DNA of 64,000 bases from Ruegeria profundi (GCF_001507545.1 NZ_LQBP01000004.1:186001-250000); one strand, 5' to 3'; shown: positions 1 through 9,029, counted from the first letter of the stretch. Notes: a model not told the origin generated them from the letters alone. A program made the numbers and translations.

Positions 1-2306
1 ATGGCGGTACGGCCTACGCCGGGGGTGTGATCACGCGGTACTACGACTCGTTGCTGACCAAGGTCACGGCATGGGCGCCAACGCCCGAAAAAGCCATCAG
101 CCGGATGGACCGGGCGCTGCGCGAGTTCCGTATTCGCGGCGTCAGCACCAACATTGATTTTGTCATCAACCTGCTAAAGCACCCGACCTTCCTGTCGAAT
201 GAATACACCACCAAGTTCATCGACACGACGCCGGATCTGTTCACCTTCAAGCGCCGCCGCGACCGGGGCACCAAGGTGCTGACCTATATCGCGGATATCA
301 CCGTGAACGGGCACCTCGAAACCAAAGATCGCCCAATGCCGCGTGCCGACCTGAAAGAGCCCAAGCCCCCTGCGCTCAAGGCTGAACCCCAGATGGGCAC
401 CCGCAACCTGCTGGAGCAGAAAGGCCCGCAGGCGGTGGCCGACTGGATGAAGGCGCAGCGGCAATTGTTGATCACCGACACCACCATGCGGGACGGGCAC
501 CAATCGCTGCTGGCGACACGGATGCGTTCGATCGACATGATCCGCGTGGCGCCCAGCTATGCCGCCAACCTGCCGCAGCTGTTCAGCGTCGAATGCTGGG
601 GCGGCGCGACGTTTGATGTGGCCTACCGCTTCTTGCAGGAATGCCCGTGGCAGCGTCTGCGCGACCTGCGCGAGGCGATGCCGAATCTGATGACCCAGAT
701 GCTGCTGCGCGGGGCAAACGGCGTTGGCTATACCAACTACCCCGATAACGTGGTGCAAGAATTCGTGCGTCAGGCCGCGCAGAATATCGATGTGTTCCGC
801 GTGTTCGACTCGCTGAACTGGGTCGAAAACATGCGTGTGGCGATGGATGCGGTCGTTGAAAACGGCAAGATTTGTGAGGGCACCGTCTGCTATACCGGTG
901 ATATCCTCGACCCGGACCGTGCCAAGTATGACCTGAAATACTATGTCGGCATGGCGAAAGAGCTGCGCGACGCAGGCGCACATGTCCTGGGCCTGAAAGA
1001 CATGGCGGGCCTGCTGAAACCGGCCTCGGCTAAAATCCTGATCCGCGCGCTGAAAGAAGAGGTCGGGCTGCCGATCCATTTCCACACCCACGACACGGCG
1101 GGCATCGCCAGCGCGACCATTCTGGCCGCATCCGAGGCTGGCGTCGACGCAGTTGACTGCGCGATGGATGCCTTTTCGGGCAACACATCCCAGGCAACGC
1201 TTGGCACCGTGGTCGAGGCGCTGCGTCATACCGAGCGGGACACCGGTCTAGACATCAAGGCGATCCGCGAGATCAGCGATTACTTCGAGGCGGTGCGCGG
1301 CCAGTACGCCGCCTTTGAATCCGGCCTGCAGGCCCCGGCCTCCGAGGTCTATCTGCATGAGATGCCGGGTGGTCAGTTCACCAACCTCAAGGCGCAGGCG
1401 CGCTCCTTGGGTCTGGAGGAACGTTGGCACGAGGTTGCCCAGATGTATGCCGATGTGAACCGGATGTTCGGGGATATCGTTAAGGTAACGCCGTCCTCAA
1501 AAGTGGTGGGCGACATGGCGTTGATGATGGTCAGCCAGGGCCTGACGCGTGCGGACGTTGAGAACCCCGGAACGGATGTGGCCTTCCCCGACTCGGTCAT
1601 CGACATGATGCGCGGCAATCTGGGCCAGCCTCCGGGCGGGTTCCCCGACACCATCATCAAGAAGGTGCTGAAGGACGAAGCCCCCAACACCGAGCGCCCC
1701 GGCAAGCATGTGCCACCCGTCGACCTGGAAGCCACCCGCGCCGAACTTTCCGGACAATTGGAAGGGATGCAGGTCGACGATGAGGACCTGAATGGCTACC
1801 TGATGTATCCCAAGGTGTTTCTGGATTACATGGGCCGCCACCGGATCTACGGACCGGTCCGCACCCTGCCGACCAAGACCTTTTTCTACGGTATGGAGCC
1901 CGGTGAAGAGATCACCGCCGAGATCGATCCCGGCAAGACTCTGGAAATCCGGTGTCAGGCCATCGGCGAGACCGACGAAAAGGGTGAGGTCAAAGTGTTC
2001 TTCGAACTCAACGGCCAGCCTCGCGTGATCCGAGTGCCGAACCGGATGGTCACATCGGCCACGCAGGCGCGACCCAAGGCCGAAGTCGGCAACCCCAACC
2101 ATGTGGGCGCACCGATGCCCGGTGTGGTTGCAACAATCGCCGTGACAGCCGGTCAACAGGTCAAGGAAGGCGACATGCTGCTGACCATCGAAGCCATGAA
2201 AATGGAAACCGGCATCCACGCCGAGCGTGACGCAACGGTCAAGGCCGTCAACGTCCAGCCCGGCGGACAGATCGACGCCAAGGATCTGCTCGTCGAACTG
2301 GAATAA
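1..2306 (+). CDS. pyc: Pyruvate carboxylase, C-terminal two thirds (5' end outside window)
   Basis: Biotin enzyme that carboxylates pyruvate to oxaloacetate for anaplerosis. The reading frame is open from base 3, so the gene begins upstream; the full-length family is about 1,150 residues and about 767 are here. Seen in order, numbered from the GTG at base 27: end of the biotin carboxylase region (ITRYYDSLL), the carboxyltransferase barrel opening with DTTMRDGHQ near residue 151, the carbamylated-lysine region GLKDMAG, the metal-binding HFHTHD, the PYC/OadA domain, and a C-terminal biotinyl domain with EAMKME whose lysine is 35 residues from the end. It ends in TAA, followed at once by an intrinsic terminator. 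The identification is secure; only the true start is unknown. Confidence 0.97.
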   Translation, partial: GGTAYAGGVITRYYDSLLTKVTAWAPTPEKAISRMDRALREFRIRGVSTNIDFVINLLKHPTFLSNEYTTKFIDTTPDLFTFKRRRDRGTKVLTYIADITVNGHLETKDRPMPRADLKEPKPPALKAEPQMGTRNLLEQKGPQAVADWMKAQRQLLITDTTMRDGHQSLLATRMRSIDMIRVAPSYAANLPQLFSVECWGGATFDVAYRFLQECPWQRLRDLREAMPNLMTQMLLRGANGVGYTNYPDNVVQEFVRQAAQNIDVFRVFDSLNWVENMRVAMDAVVENGKICEGTVCYTGDILDPDRAKYDLKYYVGMAKELRDAGAHVLGLKDMAGLLKPASAKILIRALKEEVGLPIHFHTHDTAGIASATILAASEAGVDAVDCAMDAFSGNTSQATLGTVVEALRHTERDTGLDIKAIREISDYFEAVRGQYAAFESGLQAPASEVYLHEMPGGQFTNLKAQARSLGLEERWHEVAQMYADVNRMFGDIVKVTPSSKVVGDMALMMVSQGLTRADVENPGTDVAFPDSVIDMMRGNLGQPPGGFPDTIIKKVLKDEAPNTERPGKHVPPVDLEATRAELSGQLEGMQVDDEDLNGYLMYPKVFLDYMGRHRIYGPVRTLPTKTFFYGMEPGEEITAEIDPGKTLEIRCQAIGETDEKGEVKVFFELNGQPRVIRVPNRMVTSATQARPKAEVGNPNHVGAPMPGVVATIAVTAGQQVKEGDMLLTIEAMKMETGIHAERDATVKAVNVQPGGQIDAKDLLVELE

Positions 2307-2333
2307 ATGGTTCGACTTTACAAGGAACTACCG

Positions 2334-2360
2334 GCCGCCCGGGGAACCGGGCGGCTTTTT
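2334..2360 (+). terminator. Intrinsic terminator of pyc
   Basis: A perfect 9-bp GC stem (GCCGCCCGG / CCGGGCGGC) with a GGAA tetraloop is followed directly by five T residues. It starts 28 bases after the pyc stop codon and ends 18 bases before the next gene, so the MAPEG gene should have its own promoter or depend on read-through. Confidence 0.9.
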
Positions 2361-2378
2361 GCGCAGAAGGAAGAACGA

Positions 2379-2762
2379 ATGCTGACTATATCCCCCATCT
2401 ATGCCGCGCTGTTGGCGATCCTCTACATCGCCCTCAGCGTGAGAGTCATCAGCCAGCGCTTCAACGATAAAATCTCGTACGGCGACGGGGGCAGCAAGAA
2501 CTTGATCAAAGCCACCAGAACGCATTCCAACTTCGTCGAATACACGCCTTTTGCGTTGCTGCTGATCGCCATGGCCGAACTGCAAAACGCAGGAGGCCTA
2601 CTCTTGAATATGCTTGGGCTGACATTGCTGGCCGGTCGTGTCTTTCACGCATATGGCTTTGGCCGTACCCCTCAGATCGTAATTTTACGCCGCATGGGAA
2701 TGCTGCTGACATTCACCGCTATACTGGTTGCTGCCATTGCGAACCTCGCGCTGGCGTTGTGA
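2379..2762 (+). CDS. MAPEG family membrane protein
   Basis: A 127-residue integral membrane protein of the MAPEG superfamily (membrane-associated proteins in eicosanoid and glutathione metabolism), YecN-like branch. Seen: a first membrane segment at residues 5-23, the family-typical stretch around THSNFVEYTPFALLL, a second segment ending in the GRVFHAYGF motif, and a last hydrophobic segment at the C-terminus. I chose the ATG at 2379 because GAAGGAAG lies just upstream; the longer in-frame ORF would run through the pyc terminator. Bacterial MAPEG proteins can act as glutathione transferases or peroxidases, but the substrate here is unknown. Confidence 0.85.
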   Translation: MLTISPIYAALLAILYIALSVRVISQRFNDKISYGDGGSKNLIKATRTHSNFVEYTPFALLLIAMAELQNAGGLLLNMLGLTLLAGRVFHAYGFGRTPQIVILRRMGMLLTFTAILVAAIANLALAL

Positions 2763-2777
2763 CGTGCGTGGCAGGGC

Positions 2778-2930
2778 TTAACCCGCCAAAATCCGCGTCT
2801 CAATCGGTGGGGCTTGCATGAGAATCGGTTCCACCTTGACCACCTTGTTCTCATCTCGGACACAGATCACGGTTGTCAGCAAGATTAGTGCCGCCAAAAG
2901 GGCCGTTTTTATATCTGCACTGCGTGTCAT
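2778..2930 (-). CDS. Small single-pass membrane peptide, 50 residues
   Basis: A 50-codon ORF on the minus strand begins MTRSADIKTALLAALILL and ends ETRILAG. A hydrophobic segment covers about residues 8-24, followed by a charged and then proline-containing tail. The start is backed by a strong purine-rich ribosome-binding site (GAGGAGAGGAAG) right before the ATG. It is convergent with the MAPEG gene and lies upstream of the tRNA pair. I do not recognise a family; function unknown. Support comes from the ribosome-binding site, the coherent membrane-protein sequence and the absence of any other gene in this gap. Confidence 0.5.
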   Translation of the reverse strand: MTRSADIKTALLAALILLTTVICVRDENKVVKVEPILMQAPPIETRILAG

Positions 2931-3079
2931 CTTCCTCTCCTCGAACCGGCCAATTCAACAACTGTCATAGTCTTTAACGTGTGGCGCGGGGATTTCCGTC
3001 GAAAGATTTTTCCGGCTTTTTGTGTTTTTCCGCTTGCAGGCTTGCGTGGGAATTTATACATCCCTCCTCACTCAACGGC

Positions 3080-3154
3080 GCGGGCGTAGCTCAGGGGTAG
3101 AGCATAACCTTGCCAAGGTTAGGGTCGGGCGTTCGAATCGCCTCGCCCGCTCCA
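3080..3154 (+). tRNA. tRNA-Gly (GCC), copy 1
   Basis: A complete 75-base cloverleaf: acceptor GCGGGCG/CGCCCGC, D arm GCTC/GAGC, anticodon loop TTGCCAA (anticodon GCC), T loop TTCGAAT and an encoded CCA end. A possible promoter lies upstream (TTGCAG at 3034 and TATACA at 3055, spacing of only 15, so weak). Confidence 0.97.
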
Positions 3155-3187
3155 TTGAGAGGTCTTTGGACCACATATGTATCTGAT

Positions 3188-3262
3188 GCGGGCGTAGCTC
3201 AGGGGTAGAGCATAACCTTGCCAAGGTTAGGGTCGGGCGTTCGAATCGCCTCGCCCGCTCCA
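3188..3262 (+). tRNA. tRNA-Gly (GCC), copy 2
   Basis: Base-for-base identical to the copy 108 bases upstream, including the encoded CCA. Only 33 bases separate the two, with no clear promoter or terminator, so they are probably one transcript processed into two tRNAs. Confidence 0.97.
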
Positions 3263-3344
3263 GATACCAACACTCCAATATCGCCTAGTCTATACGCTGT
3301 CATTGCGCCATTCTGGCGGTACTACGCAACACAGGACATTCACC

Positions 3345-4211
3345 TTGTCTGAATATGTCATCCGCCCGCTAACTGCTGATGAACTACAGATGGCTGTAGA
3401 TTGGGCCGGACGCGAGGGGTGGAACCCTGGTCATCATGACGCCGCATGTTTCCACAGCACCGATTCCGGCGGGTTTCTGGGCGGTTTTCTGGATGGTGAG
3501 ATGATCGCCTCAATCTCTGTCGTCCGCTACGACGATACATTTGCATTTCTTGGGTTCTACATCGTTCGGCCCGAGTTTCGCGGTTCTGGCCACGGGCTGA
3601 AAATCTGGCGGCATGCGCTGGCAAATTGCAATGCGCTCAACATCGGGTTGGATGGGGTCGTCGATCAGCAACACAATTATCGCAAGTCGGGCTTTGCCTT
3701 TGCCTACAAGAACTATCGTTTCTCCGGAACTGCAAGGGACATACTGGCCAAACTGGAAACAGGGCGGGTTGCTCAGATTTCTGATCTTTCCAGCGTTTCA
3801 GATGCCCTGCGGGTTTATGATCGCAGTCTGTTCCCCGCGCCGCGCGATGCATTTCTTGAACATTGGCTGAGTGCATCAGGCCATATCTCAAAAGTGTATG
3901 TCGATAGTGGCAGGATCAGGGGGTTTGCCACGCTGCGCCCCTGCATGAATGGATACAAGATTGGCCCCCTGTTTGCGGACACAGGTGAGATCGTAAAGGC
4001 GTTGCTTGGCGCAGTTCTTGGCACGCTTCCTGAGAGACACGGCGCACATGAGATATTTGTGGACATGCCGCAGCCCAATGCATCGGCCATGGCGTTGGCG
4101 GACGAACTTGGGCTGAGCAAGGTGTTTGAAACGGCGCGGATGTATTCGAATCACGAACCAGATATCGACCTGAACCGCATCTTTGGCGTTACGACGTTTG
4201 AGCTGGGCTAG
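3345..4211 (+). CDS. GNAT family N-acetyltransferase (two-domain)
   Basis: A 288-residue protein with an N-terminal GNAT fold; the acetyl-CoA loop RPEFRGSGHG is at about residues 75-84. It resembles acetyltransferases that carry a second, YitH/HolE-like GNAT domain, here from about residue 150 to the end. The acceptor is unknown. I chose the TTG start at 3345 because AGGA sits about eight bases upstream and the protein then opens directly with the first beta strand (YVIRPLT); a TTG at 3303 is the longer option. Its stop codon shares the CTAG tetranucleotide with the stop of the convergent RAM-domain gene. Confidence 0.8.
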   Translation: MSEYVIRPLTADELQMAVDWAGREGWNPGHHDAACFHSTDSGGFLGGFLDGEMIASISVVRYDDTFAFLGFYIVRPEFRGSGHGLKIWRHALANCNALNIGLDGVVDQQHNYRKSGFAFAYKNYRFSGTARDILAKLETGRVAQISDLSSVSDALRVYDRSLFPAPRDAFLEHWLSASGHISKVYVDSGRIRGFATLRPCMNGYKIGPLFADTGEIVKALLGAVLGTLPERHGAHEIFVDMPQPNASAMALADELGLSKVFETARMYSNHEPDIDLNRIFGVTTFELG

Positions 4212-4447
4212 AACGCCTTGAACGTCATCGTGGTCAGGGACCGTTCGATATTTGGAATCACCAGAAGGTTTTCCGTGATGAAATGCCCCACATCCTTGTC
4301 TTCGGGGATGTAGAGCTTCAGCAGCAGGTCGTATTCACCGCTGGTCGAATAAAGCTCGGAGTGGATTTCGCGCAAGGCGATTTCTTCGGCAACCTTGTAC
4401 GTGGTGCCGGGTTTGCAGCGGATCTGGATGAAAACGCAGGTGGACAT
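4208..4447 (-). CDS. Stand-alone Lrp/AsnC ligand-binding (RAM) domain protein
   Basis: A 79-residue protein that matches only the C-terminal effector-binding/oligomerisation (RAM) domain of Lrp/AsnC regulators, with the typical GEYDLLLKLYIPE core and a NIERSLTTMTF end. There is no helix-turn-helix, so it cannot bind DNA by the usual route. The start at 4447 is preceded by AAGG and gives a complete domain; the longer in-frame ORF adds low-complexity residues without support. Stand-alone RAM proteins may bind amino acids and modulate partner Lrp proteins; here it sits divergent from hisB. Role inferred only. Confidence 0.85.
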   Translation of the reverse strand: MSTCVFIQIRCKPGTTYKVAEEIALREIHSELYSTSGEYDLLLKLYIPEDKDVGHFITENLLVIPNIERSLTTMTFKAF

Positions 4448-4601
4448 GGGCCGTGCCTTGTTGGTTGAATTGCTGGCAGGCTGGCATGAGGCGCGCGCGG
4501 GCGCAATCCCCTGCAACAGTTTGCACTGATTACCACGTGCGGTCTGGATAAGCCGCCCCAACCCCGTCTATAAGCGCGCCTGTAGCAAAAGGAATTCGCC
4601 C

Positions 4602-5189
4602 ATGCGCAGCGCAAAGATCAGCCGTCAGACCGCCGAAACCGAAATCTCGGTCGAGGTCAATCTGGACGGCGCAGGCATATATGACAACCAGACAGGTGTC
4701 GGGTTTTTCGATCATATGCTGGACCAGCTTGCGCGCCATTCACTGATCGACATGACAATCCGCGCTAAGGGTGATTATCACATCGACGATCACCACACGG
4801 TCGAGGATACCGGCATCGCGCTGGGGCAGGCTCTGACACAAGCCCTGGGCGACAAAAAGGGCATCCGTCGGTATGGCGAGTGCCACCTGCCCATGGACGA
4901 CGCGCAGGTCCGCTGTGCGCTGGACCTGTCAGGCCGCCCATTCCTGATCTGGAACGTGGACCTGCCGACACCCAAGATCGGCGCGTTCGATACCGAGTTG
5001 GTGCGCGAGTTCTTTCAGGCGCTCAGCACCCATGGCGGCATCACACTGCATGTCGACCAGTTGCACGGCCTCAACAGCCACCACATTGCCGAGGCTGCCT
5101 TTAAGGCCGTGGCCCGCGCCCTGCGTCTGGCGGTTGAAACTGACCCGCGCAAGGCCGATGCGATCCCGTCCACCAAAGGCGCGCTGTAA
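4602..5189 (+). CDS. hisB: Imidazoleglycerol-phosphate dehydratase
   Basis: Sixth step of histidine synthesis: dehydrates imidazole glycerol phosphate to imidazole acetol phosphate. At 195 residues it is the monofunctional form, without the phosphatase domain of the enterobacterial fusion. The metal-binding signatures are present: [22 protein letters not shown], and [15 protein letters not shown] near the C-terminus. AAGGAATTC upstream of the ATG at 4602 serves as ribosome-binding site. The hisH start codon follows the TAA without a gap, so the two are almost certainly co-translated. Confidence 0.97.
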   Translation: MRSAKISRQTAETEISVEVNLDGAGIYDNQTGVGFFDHMLDQLARHSLIDMTIRAKGDYHIDDHHTVEDTGIALGQALTQALGDKKGIRRYGECHLPMDDAQVRCALDLSGRPFLIWNVDLPTPKIGAFDTELVREFFQALSTHGGITLHVDQLHGLNSHHIAEAAFKAVARALRLAVETDPRKADAIPSTKGAL

Positions 5190-5828
5190 ATGCTGACAGC
5201 CATCATTGATTACGAGAGCGGTAACCTGCACTCGGCCGAAAAGGCATTTCAACGCATGGCACGCGAAGTGGATGCGGGTGAGGTCGTAGTGACCTCGGAC
5301 GCGGATGTTGTTGCGCGTGCCGACCGTTTGGTTCTGCCGGGCGACGGTGCGTTTCCGGCCTGCGCCGCCGAATTGCGCGGACATAAAGGCATCTATGACG
5401 CCATGGTTGAGGCGGTTGAACAAAAAGGCCGACCGTTTCTGGGAATCTGCGTTGGTATGCAACTGATGGCCACGAAGGGCCATGAATACTGTGAAACGGA
5501 CGGGCTTGACTGGATCGCTGGCGATGTGGTGCGGATTGAACCGTCAGACAAAGCGCTGAAAGTCCCCCATATGGGTTGGAACGATCTGGTGCTGGAAAGC
5601 GACCACCCCGTGTTTAGCGGGGTCAACTCCGGCGATCACACCTATTTTGTCCATTCCTACCATTTCCGGGTGAAAAACCCGGCTGAACGGTTGGCTTACG
5701 TGGATTATGGACAGGAGGTCACGGCCGTGATCGGCCGCGACACCATGGTTGGCATGCAATTCCACCCCGAGAAAAGCCAGGATGTGGGCCTGCGTATGAT
5801 CGGAAATTTCCTGAACTGGGCGCCCTAA
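5190..5828 (+). CDS. hisH: Imidazole glycerol phosphate synthase, glutaminase subunit
   Basis: Class I glutamine amidotransferase that supplies ammonia to HisF to form imidazole glycerol phosphate and AICAR. It has 212 residues. The nucleophile elbow FLGICVGMQLM and the His-Glu end of the triad, GMQFHPEKSQ, are intact; the oxyanion region PGDGAF is near residue 52. It starts immediately after hisB. Its partner hisF is about 2.4 kb downstream rather than adjacent, which is common in this family of bacteria. Confidence 0.97.
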   Translation: MLTAIIDYESGNLHSAEKAFQRMAREVDAGEVVVTSDADVVARADRLVLPGDGAFPACAAELRGHKGIYDAMVEAVEQKGRPFLGICVGMQLMATKGHEYCETDGLDWIAGDVVRIEPSDKALKVPHMGWNDLVLESDHPVFSGVNSGDHTYFVHSYHFRVKNPAERLAYVDYGQEVTAVIGRDTMVGMQFHPEKSQDVGLRMIGNFLNWAP

Positions 5829-5831
5829 GCC

Positions 5832-6233
5832 TTATTGAACGCGAGTCCAGGTCTGCCCGCGGCAGATCAGGCCACCGGCGACACAGCCTTTGACGGTCAG
5901 CTCGTTCTGGCCGTCCAGCGTCATCTTCGAGTTATATGTCTTGTCCCGGTCCGGGGCCCAGATCTTGCCATTGTCATAGCTGCCGCCGCCTTCCGGGATC
6001 ATATCCCAGATGATCTGCTTGCCTAGGTTCTCATATTCCAACTGCTCGTTCCCATCCGCGTCAAAGGCGGTATCGATGGTGCCGCAAATGGCGCTGCCGC
6101 ATTCGGCAATCGTGACGTGCAGATAACCGCCGGTATCCCCCGGAGCGGTCTTCCACAGCCCGTCGACAGGATCGGCGGCCAAGGCGGTTGTTGCCAGCAC
6201 TGCCAAACCCGCCGCAAGAGTAAATGTTTTCAT
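5832..6233 (-). CDS. DUF2147 family exported protein
   Basis: A 133-residue protein with a cleavable signal peptide (cleavage probably after ALA, about residue 19) and one DUF2147 domain: DPVDGLWKT opening, [16 protein letters not shown], and the ending [18 protein letters not shown], with conserved cysteines. DUF2147 proteins are small periplasmic beta-rich proteins of unknown function. The start is set by GGGAG before the ATG and by the signal peptide. It lies between hisH and hisA on the opposite strand; its upstream region overlaps the hisA promoter region. Confidence 0.88.
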   Translation of the reverse strand: MKTFTLAAGLAVLATTALAADPVDGLWKTAPGDTGGYLHVTIAECGSAICGTIDTAFDADGNEQLEYENLGKQIIWDMIPEGGGSYDNGKIWAPDRDKTYNSKMTLDGQNELTVKGCVAGGLICRGQTWTRVQ

Positions 6234-6368
6234 GAGTGTCTCCCTGTTTTGTGGCCAGTCTGGCCCGCCATTCGCCACCGGGCAAGATTGACTTTGCGTC
6301 GCGTTGCATCCCCTACCCTGCATGTGCGATACGCCGCGCGAGTAACCTCTGACATAGGGCCGCATAAA

Positions 6369-7091
6369 ATGATCCTCTACCCCGCCATCGACCTAAAAGA
6401 CGGCCAAGCCGTGCGCTTGCTGCGCGGTGAAATGGACAAGGCCACCGTTTTCAACGACGACCCGGCCGCGCAGGCCCGTGCCTTTGTTGACGCAGGGTGC
6501 GAATGGCTTCACCTTGTGGACCTGAACGGTGCCTTTGCAGGCGAGCCGGTGAACGCCGCGCCGGTTGAAGCAATTTTGAAGGCCTGCAATGTTCCCGCAC
6601 AGCTTGGGGGCGGCATTCGTGACATGGCCACGATTGAGACCTGGATCGACAAGGGTCTGGCGCGCGTCATTCTGGGCACCGTGGCGGTTGAGAACCCCGA
6701 CCTCGTGCGAGAGGCTGCAAGAGCCTTCCCGGGCAAAGTTGCCGTTGGCATCGACGCGCGCAATGGCTTGGTTGCCACCAAAGGCTGGGCTCAAGAAACC
6801 AACGTGCAGGTCACCGATCTTGCGCGCAGCTTCGAGGATGCGGGCGTTGCCGCCATCATCTATACGGACATCAACCGCGATGGTGCGATGCAGGGTCCAA
6901 ATGTCGAAGCTACCGCAGACCTGGCGCGCGCTGTATCGATTCCGGTGATCGCTTCGGGTGGCGTTTCATCAATCGCTGACCTGATCGCGCTGCGCGATTG
7001 TGGCGTCGAACTGAACGGAGCGATATCGGGGCGCGCGCTCTATGATGTTGCGATTGACCTGAAAGAGGCGTTGTTTACGCTAAAAAGCTAA
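6369..7091 (+). CDS. hisA: ProFAR isomerase (phosphoribosylformimino-AICAR-P isomerase)
   Basis: Isomerises ProFAR to PRFAR, the substrate of HisH/HisF. It is a 240-residue TIM barrel; the catalytic aspartate is D8 in YPAIDLKDG, the second half repeats the pattern at [10 protein letters not shown], and the phosphate loops GGGIRDM and ASGGVSS are visible. The ATG at 6369 gives the canonical start; a longer ORF upstream is antisense to the DUF2147 gene and is not credible. It lies 135 bases from the divergent DUF2147 start. Confidence 0.97.
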   Translation: MILYPAIDLKDGQAVRLLRGEMDKATVFNDDPAAQARAFVDAGCEWLHLVDLNGAFAGEPVNAAPVEAILKACNVPAQLGGGIRDMATIETWIDKGLARVILGTVAVENPDLVREAARAFPGKVAVGIDARNGLVATKGWAQETNVQVTDLARSFEDAGVAAIIYTDINRDGAMQGPNVEATADLARAVSIPVIASGGVSSIADLIALRDCGVELNGAISGRALYDVAIDLKEALFTLKS

Positions 7092-7216
7092 TCCTGACTG
7101 TGACACCGGGTTGGAACATTCGCTCCCCACTGCCTCCAACGGCTTGGAAAGAATGTCTCGGCTTTACCAGAGCGCGGTTCTTTCAAACAGGAAAGGTAGG
7201 ATTTCCAATGATCAGC

Positions 7217-7423
7217 TTAGCGCCCGCCCGTGCAGACGGCGTTCTTTGGCTTGAGTGATTCATCAGCGCCGGATTTGCCGCCCTCAAGGTAAGCTGCCAT
7301 TTTCCCCTGCGTGCGACGATTCCCGCAAGGCCCGAAAACGAAAAAGCCCCATAGTCCTGCAATCAAGCAGATTTCGAAGGGTGGGCTGTGCCAACAAGCC
7401 GTGTTGCCAGCACAGTCGATCAA
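7217..7423 (-). CDS. Possible small ORF after the DUF302 gene
   Basis: A minus-strand frame begins with TTG directly after the DUF302 stop codon and runs 68 codons, ending AYLEGGKSGADESLKP and a short tail. The middle has a hydrophobic segment (CLIAGLWGFFVFG), and the last 30 residues read like ordinary protein. I see no good ribbon of conserved motif and no clear ribosome-binding site for any start. It could be a small membrane gene or noise; the rest of the 7092-7423 gap shows nothing else. Confidence 0.25.
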   Translation of the reverse strand: MIDCAGNTACWHSPPFEICLIAGLWGFFVFGPCGNRRTQGKMAAYLEGGKSGADESLKPKNAVCTGGR

Positions 7424-7870
7424 CTATTCCGCCGCGATAGACGTCAGCTTTGCCAGCGCCCCCCGCATCTTTTCAATGACCGGGGATGCATCAACACCGT
7501 CTAGATCATCCATAGTCTCTTTGGGGTCTTCATAGGCCAACCAAACCTGACCGTTTTCGTCCTCGTATGCCTGCACTTTCAGCGGCAAGAATAATCCTGC
7601 ACGCGGATCAATCTGCATAGCGGGCGTACCCATCGCGGGGTTGCCGAAGATCAGCACTTGATTGGCTGGAATGGTCAGCCCAACCTTTTCGGCCCCAGCT
7701 GCGTGATCAATGCGTGCAAAAACGGTTGCACCCGCATTACCAACAGCGTCCTCAAACGCATCCAGCGCCTCTGACACCGATTTGTCTGTGCTAACCTTGA
7801 TGATATCGTCTGCCATCGCTGCGACGGTTCCTCCTAAAACGAAAACAGTTGCCAAAATGAAACTGCGCAT
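7424..7870 (-). CDS. DUF302 domain exported protein
   Basis: A 148-residue protein with an N-terminal signal peptide (cleavage after about residue 21, AMA-DD) and a DUF302 domain: KVSTDKSVSEALDAFEDAV, the FARIDHAAGA segment, the NQVLIFGNPAMGT motif and the LPLKVQAYED segment are all typical. DUF302 domains form dimers and are found in periplasmic or cytoplasmic proteins of unknown function, some linked to redox or metal stress. It separates hisA from hisF on the opposite strand. The start is supported by the signal peptide and a purine-rich upstream sequence (GCGGGAG). Confidence 0.88.
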   Translation of the reverse strand: MRSFILATVFVLGGTVAAMADDIIKVSTDKSVSEALDAFEDAVGNAGATVFARIDHAAGAEKVGLTIPANQVLIFGNPAMGTPAMQIDPRAGLFLPLKVQAYEDENGQVWLAYEDPKETMDDLDGVDASPVIEKMRGALAKLTSIAAE

Positions 7871-8267
7871 CTCATTAATCTCCCGCTGAATTTGGGCGTA
7901 AACTTCCCGGGTTTGAATGGCCTTGCAATCACAAGTCCGGCATCATCGACGCGGTGTTTGCCTCTGCTGTCATCTGATTGACCCACCCAAGAAGGCTGGC
8001 CCTCGAATCGATCTCAGATCGTAAACAATTTTGGTCAAACTTGCATAGTTTGCACAGATCGAACTCAAAGAAGGGGAGTGGCAGCCTTTGGTTGCTGACG
8101 GTCGGGTTCCTTGGACAGATGACAAGGCCAACCTGTTCTCAGCTCTCAAGATACTGCGCAATGACTGACCGAAGGACAGGCATCCACTGATTGGCCGGTG
8201 TCACGCTGTTCGGCACTGGCATCGGCGGAGCATTATCGGTAGAGGTGCGGCAACAAAGGATGCCGCC
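7871..8267. other. Intergenic region before hisF
   Basis: A 397-base gap between the divergent DUF302 gene and hisF. It should carry promoters for both. The only structured content I see is the short coding-like fragment annotated at 8049-8168; no hairpin terminator, tRNA or repeat stands out. Confidence 0.5.
8049..8168 (+). pseudogene. Possible 3' remnant of a lost gene
   Basis: A 39-codon open stretch follows an in-frame TAG and has no start codon worth using, yet reads like the end of a real protein: ELKEGEWQPLVADG, then VPWTDDKANLFSALKIL and a TGA stop. The upstream region in all three plus frames does not continue it. It could be the tail of a degraded gene; the family cannot be named from so little. 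Confidence 0.3.
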
Positions 8268-9029
8268 ATGCTAAAAACTCGCATCATACCCTGCCTCGAT
8301 GTCGCTGATGGCCGTGTGGTCAAGGGCGTGAACTTCGTGGGCCTGCGTGATGCAGGCGACCCGGTGGAATCAGCCAAGGCCTACGACGCCGCCGGCGCGG
8401 ATGAGATTTGCTTTCTGGACATTCACGCCACCCACGAAAACCGAGGCACCATGTTTGACGTTGTTCAACGCACAGCCGAGCAGTGTTTCGTTCCCCTGAC
8501 TGTGGGCGGCGGCGTGCGCACCAAGGAAGATGTTCGGGCCCTGCTTCTGGCCGGAGCGGACAAGGTAAGTTTCAATTCTGCCGCAGTGGCAAATCCGGAC
8601 GTGGTCGCCCAGGCAGCGGATCAATTTGGCAGCCAATGCATCGTCTGCGCCATCGACGCCAAGACCGTCAGCCCCGGTAAGTGGGAGATTTTCACGCATG
8701 GTGGTCGCAAGCCCACCGGGATCGACGCCGTGAAGTTTGCCAAAACTGTCGTCGCCAAAGGCGCGGGTGAAATCTTGCTGACATCAATGGACCGGGACGG
8801 CACCAAGGCCGGATTTAACCTACCACTGACACGCGCCATCTCGGATGCGGTGGATGTACCCGTGATCGCTTCGGGCGGGGTGGGTAATCTGGATCATCTG
8901 GTTGAAGGCGTGACACACGGTGGCGCAAGCGCGGTTCTGGCGGCCTCGATCTTTCACTTTGGCGAATATACGATCCGTGAAGCCAAGGAACACATGGCTG
9001 CTGCGGGCATCCCGATGAGGTTAACATGA
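8268..9029 (+). CDS. hisF: Imidazole glycerol phosphate synthase, cyclase subunit
   Basis: Uses ammonia from HisH to cyclise PRFAR to imidazole glycerol phosphate plus AICAR. It has 253 residues and is a TIM barrel; the catalytic pair is D11 ([15 protein letters not shown]) and the aspartate in LLTSMDRDG, with GGGVRT and ASGGVGN phosphate loops. The stop overlaps the hisE start by four bases (ATGA), so the two are coupled. An adequate ribosome-binding site (AAAGGATG region) lies upstream of the ATG. Confidence 0.97.
   Translation: MLKTRIIPCLDVADGRVVKGVNFVGLRDAGDPVESAKAYDAAGADEICFLDIHATHENRGTMFDVVQRTAEQCFVPLTVGGGVRTKEDVRALLLAGADKVSFNSAAVANPDVVAQAADQFGSQCIVCAIDAKTVSPGKWEIFTHGGRKPTGIDAVKFAKTVVAKGAGEILLTSMDRDGTKAGFNLPLTRAISDAVDVPVIASGGVGNLDHLVEGVTHGGASAVLAASIFHFGEYTIREAKEHMAAAGIPMRLT

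Noticed and set aside
174..1229. 351-codon minus-strand frame opposite pyc
   Set aside because: It is complementary to the carboxyltransferase domain of pyc and has no domain or ribosome-binding site.
3080..3262. The 108-base tandem repeat as a mobile-element or CRISPR-like repeat
   Set aside because: The repeat units are exactly two complete tRNA-Gly genes; the spacer has no repeat character.
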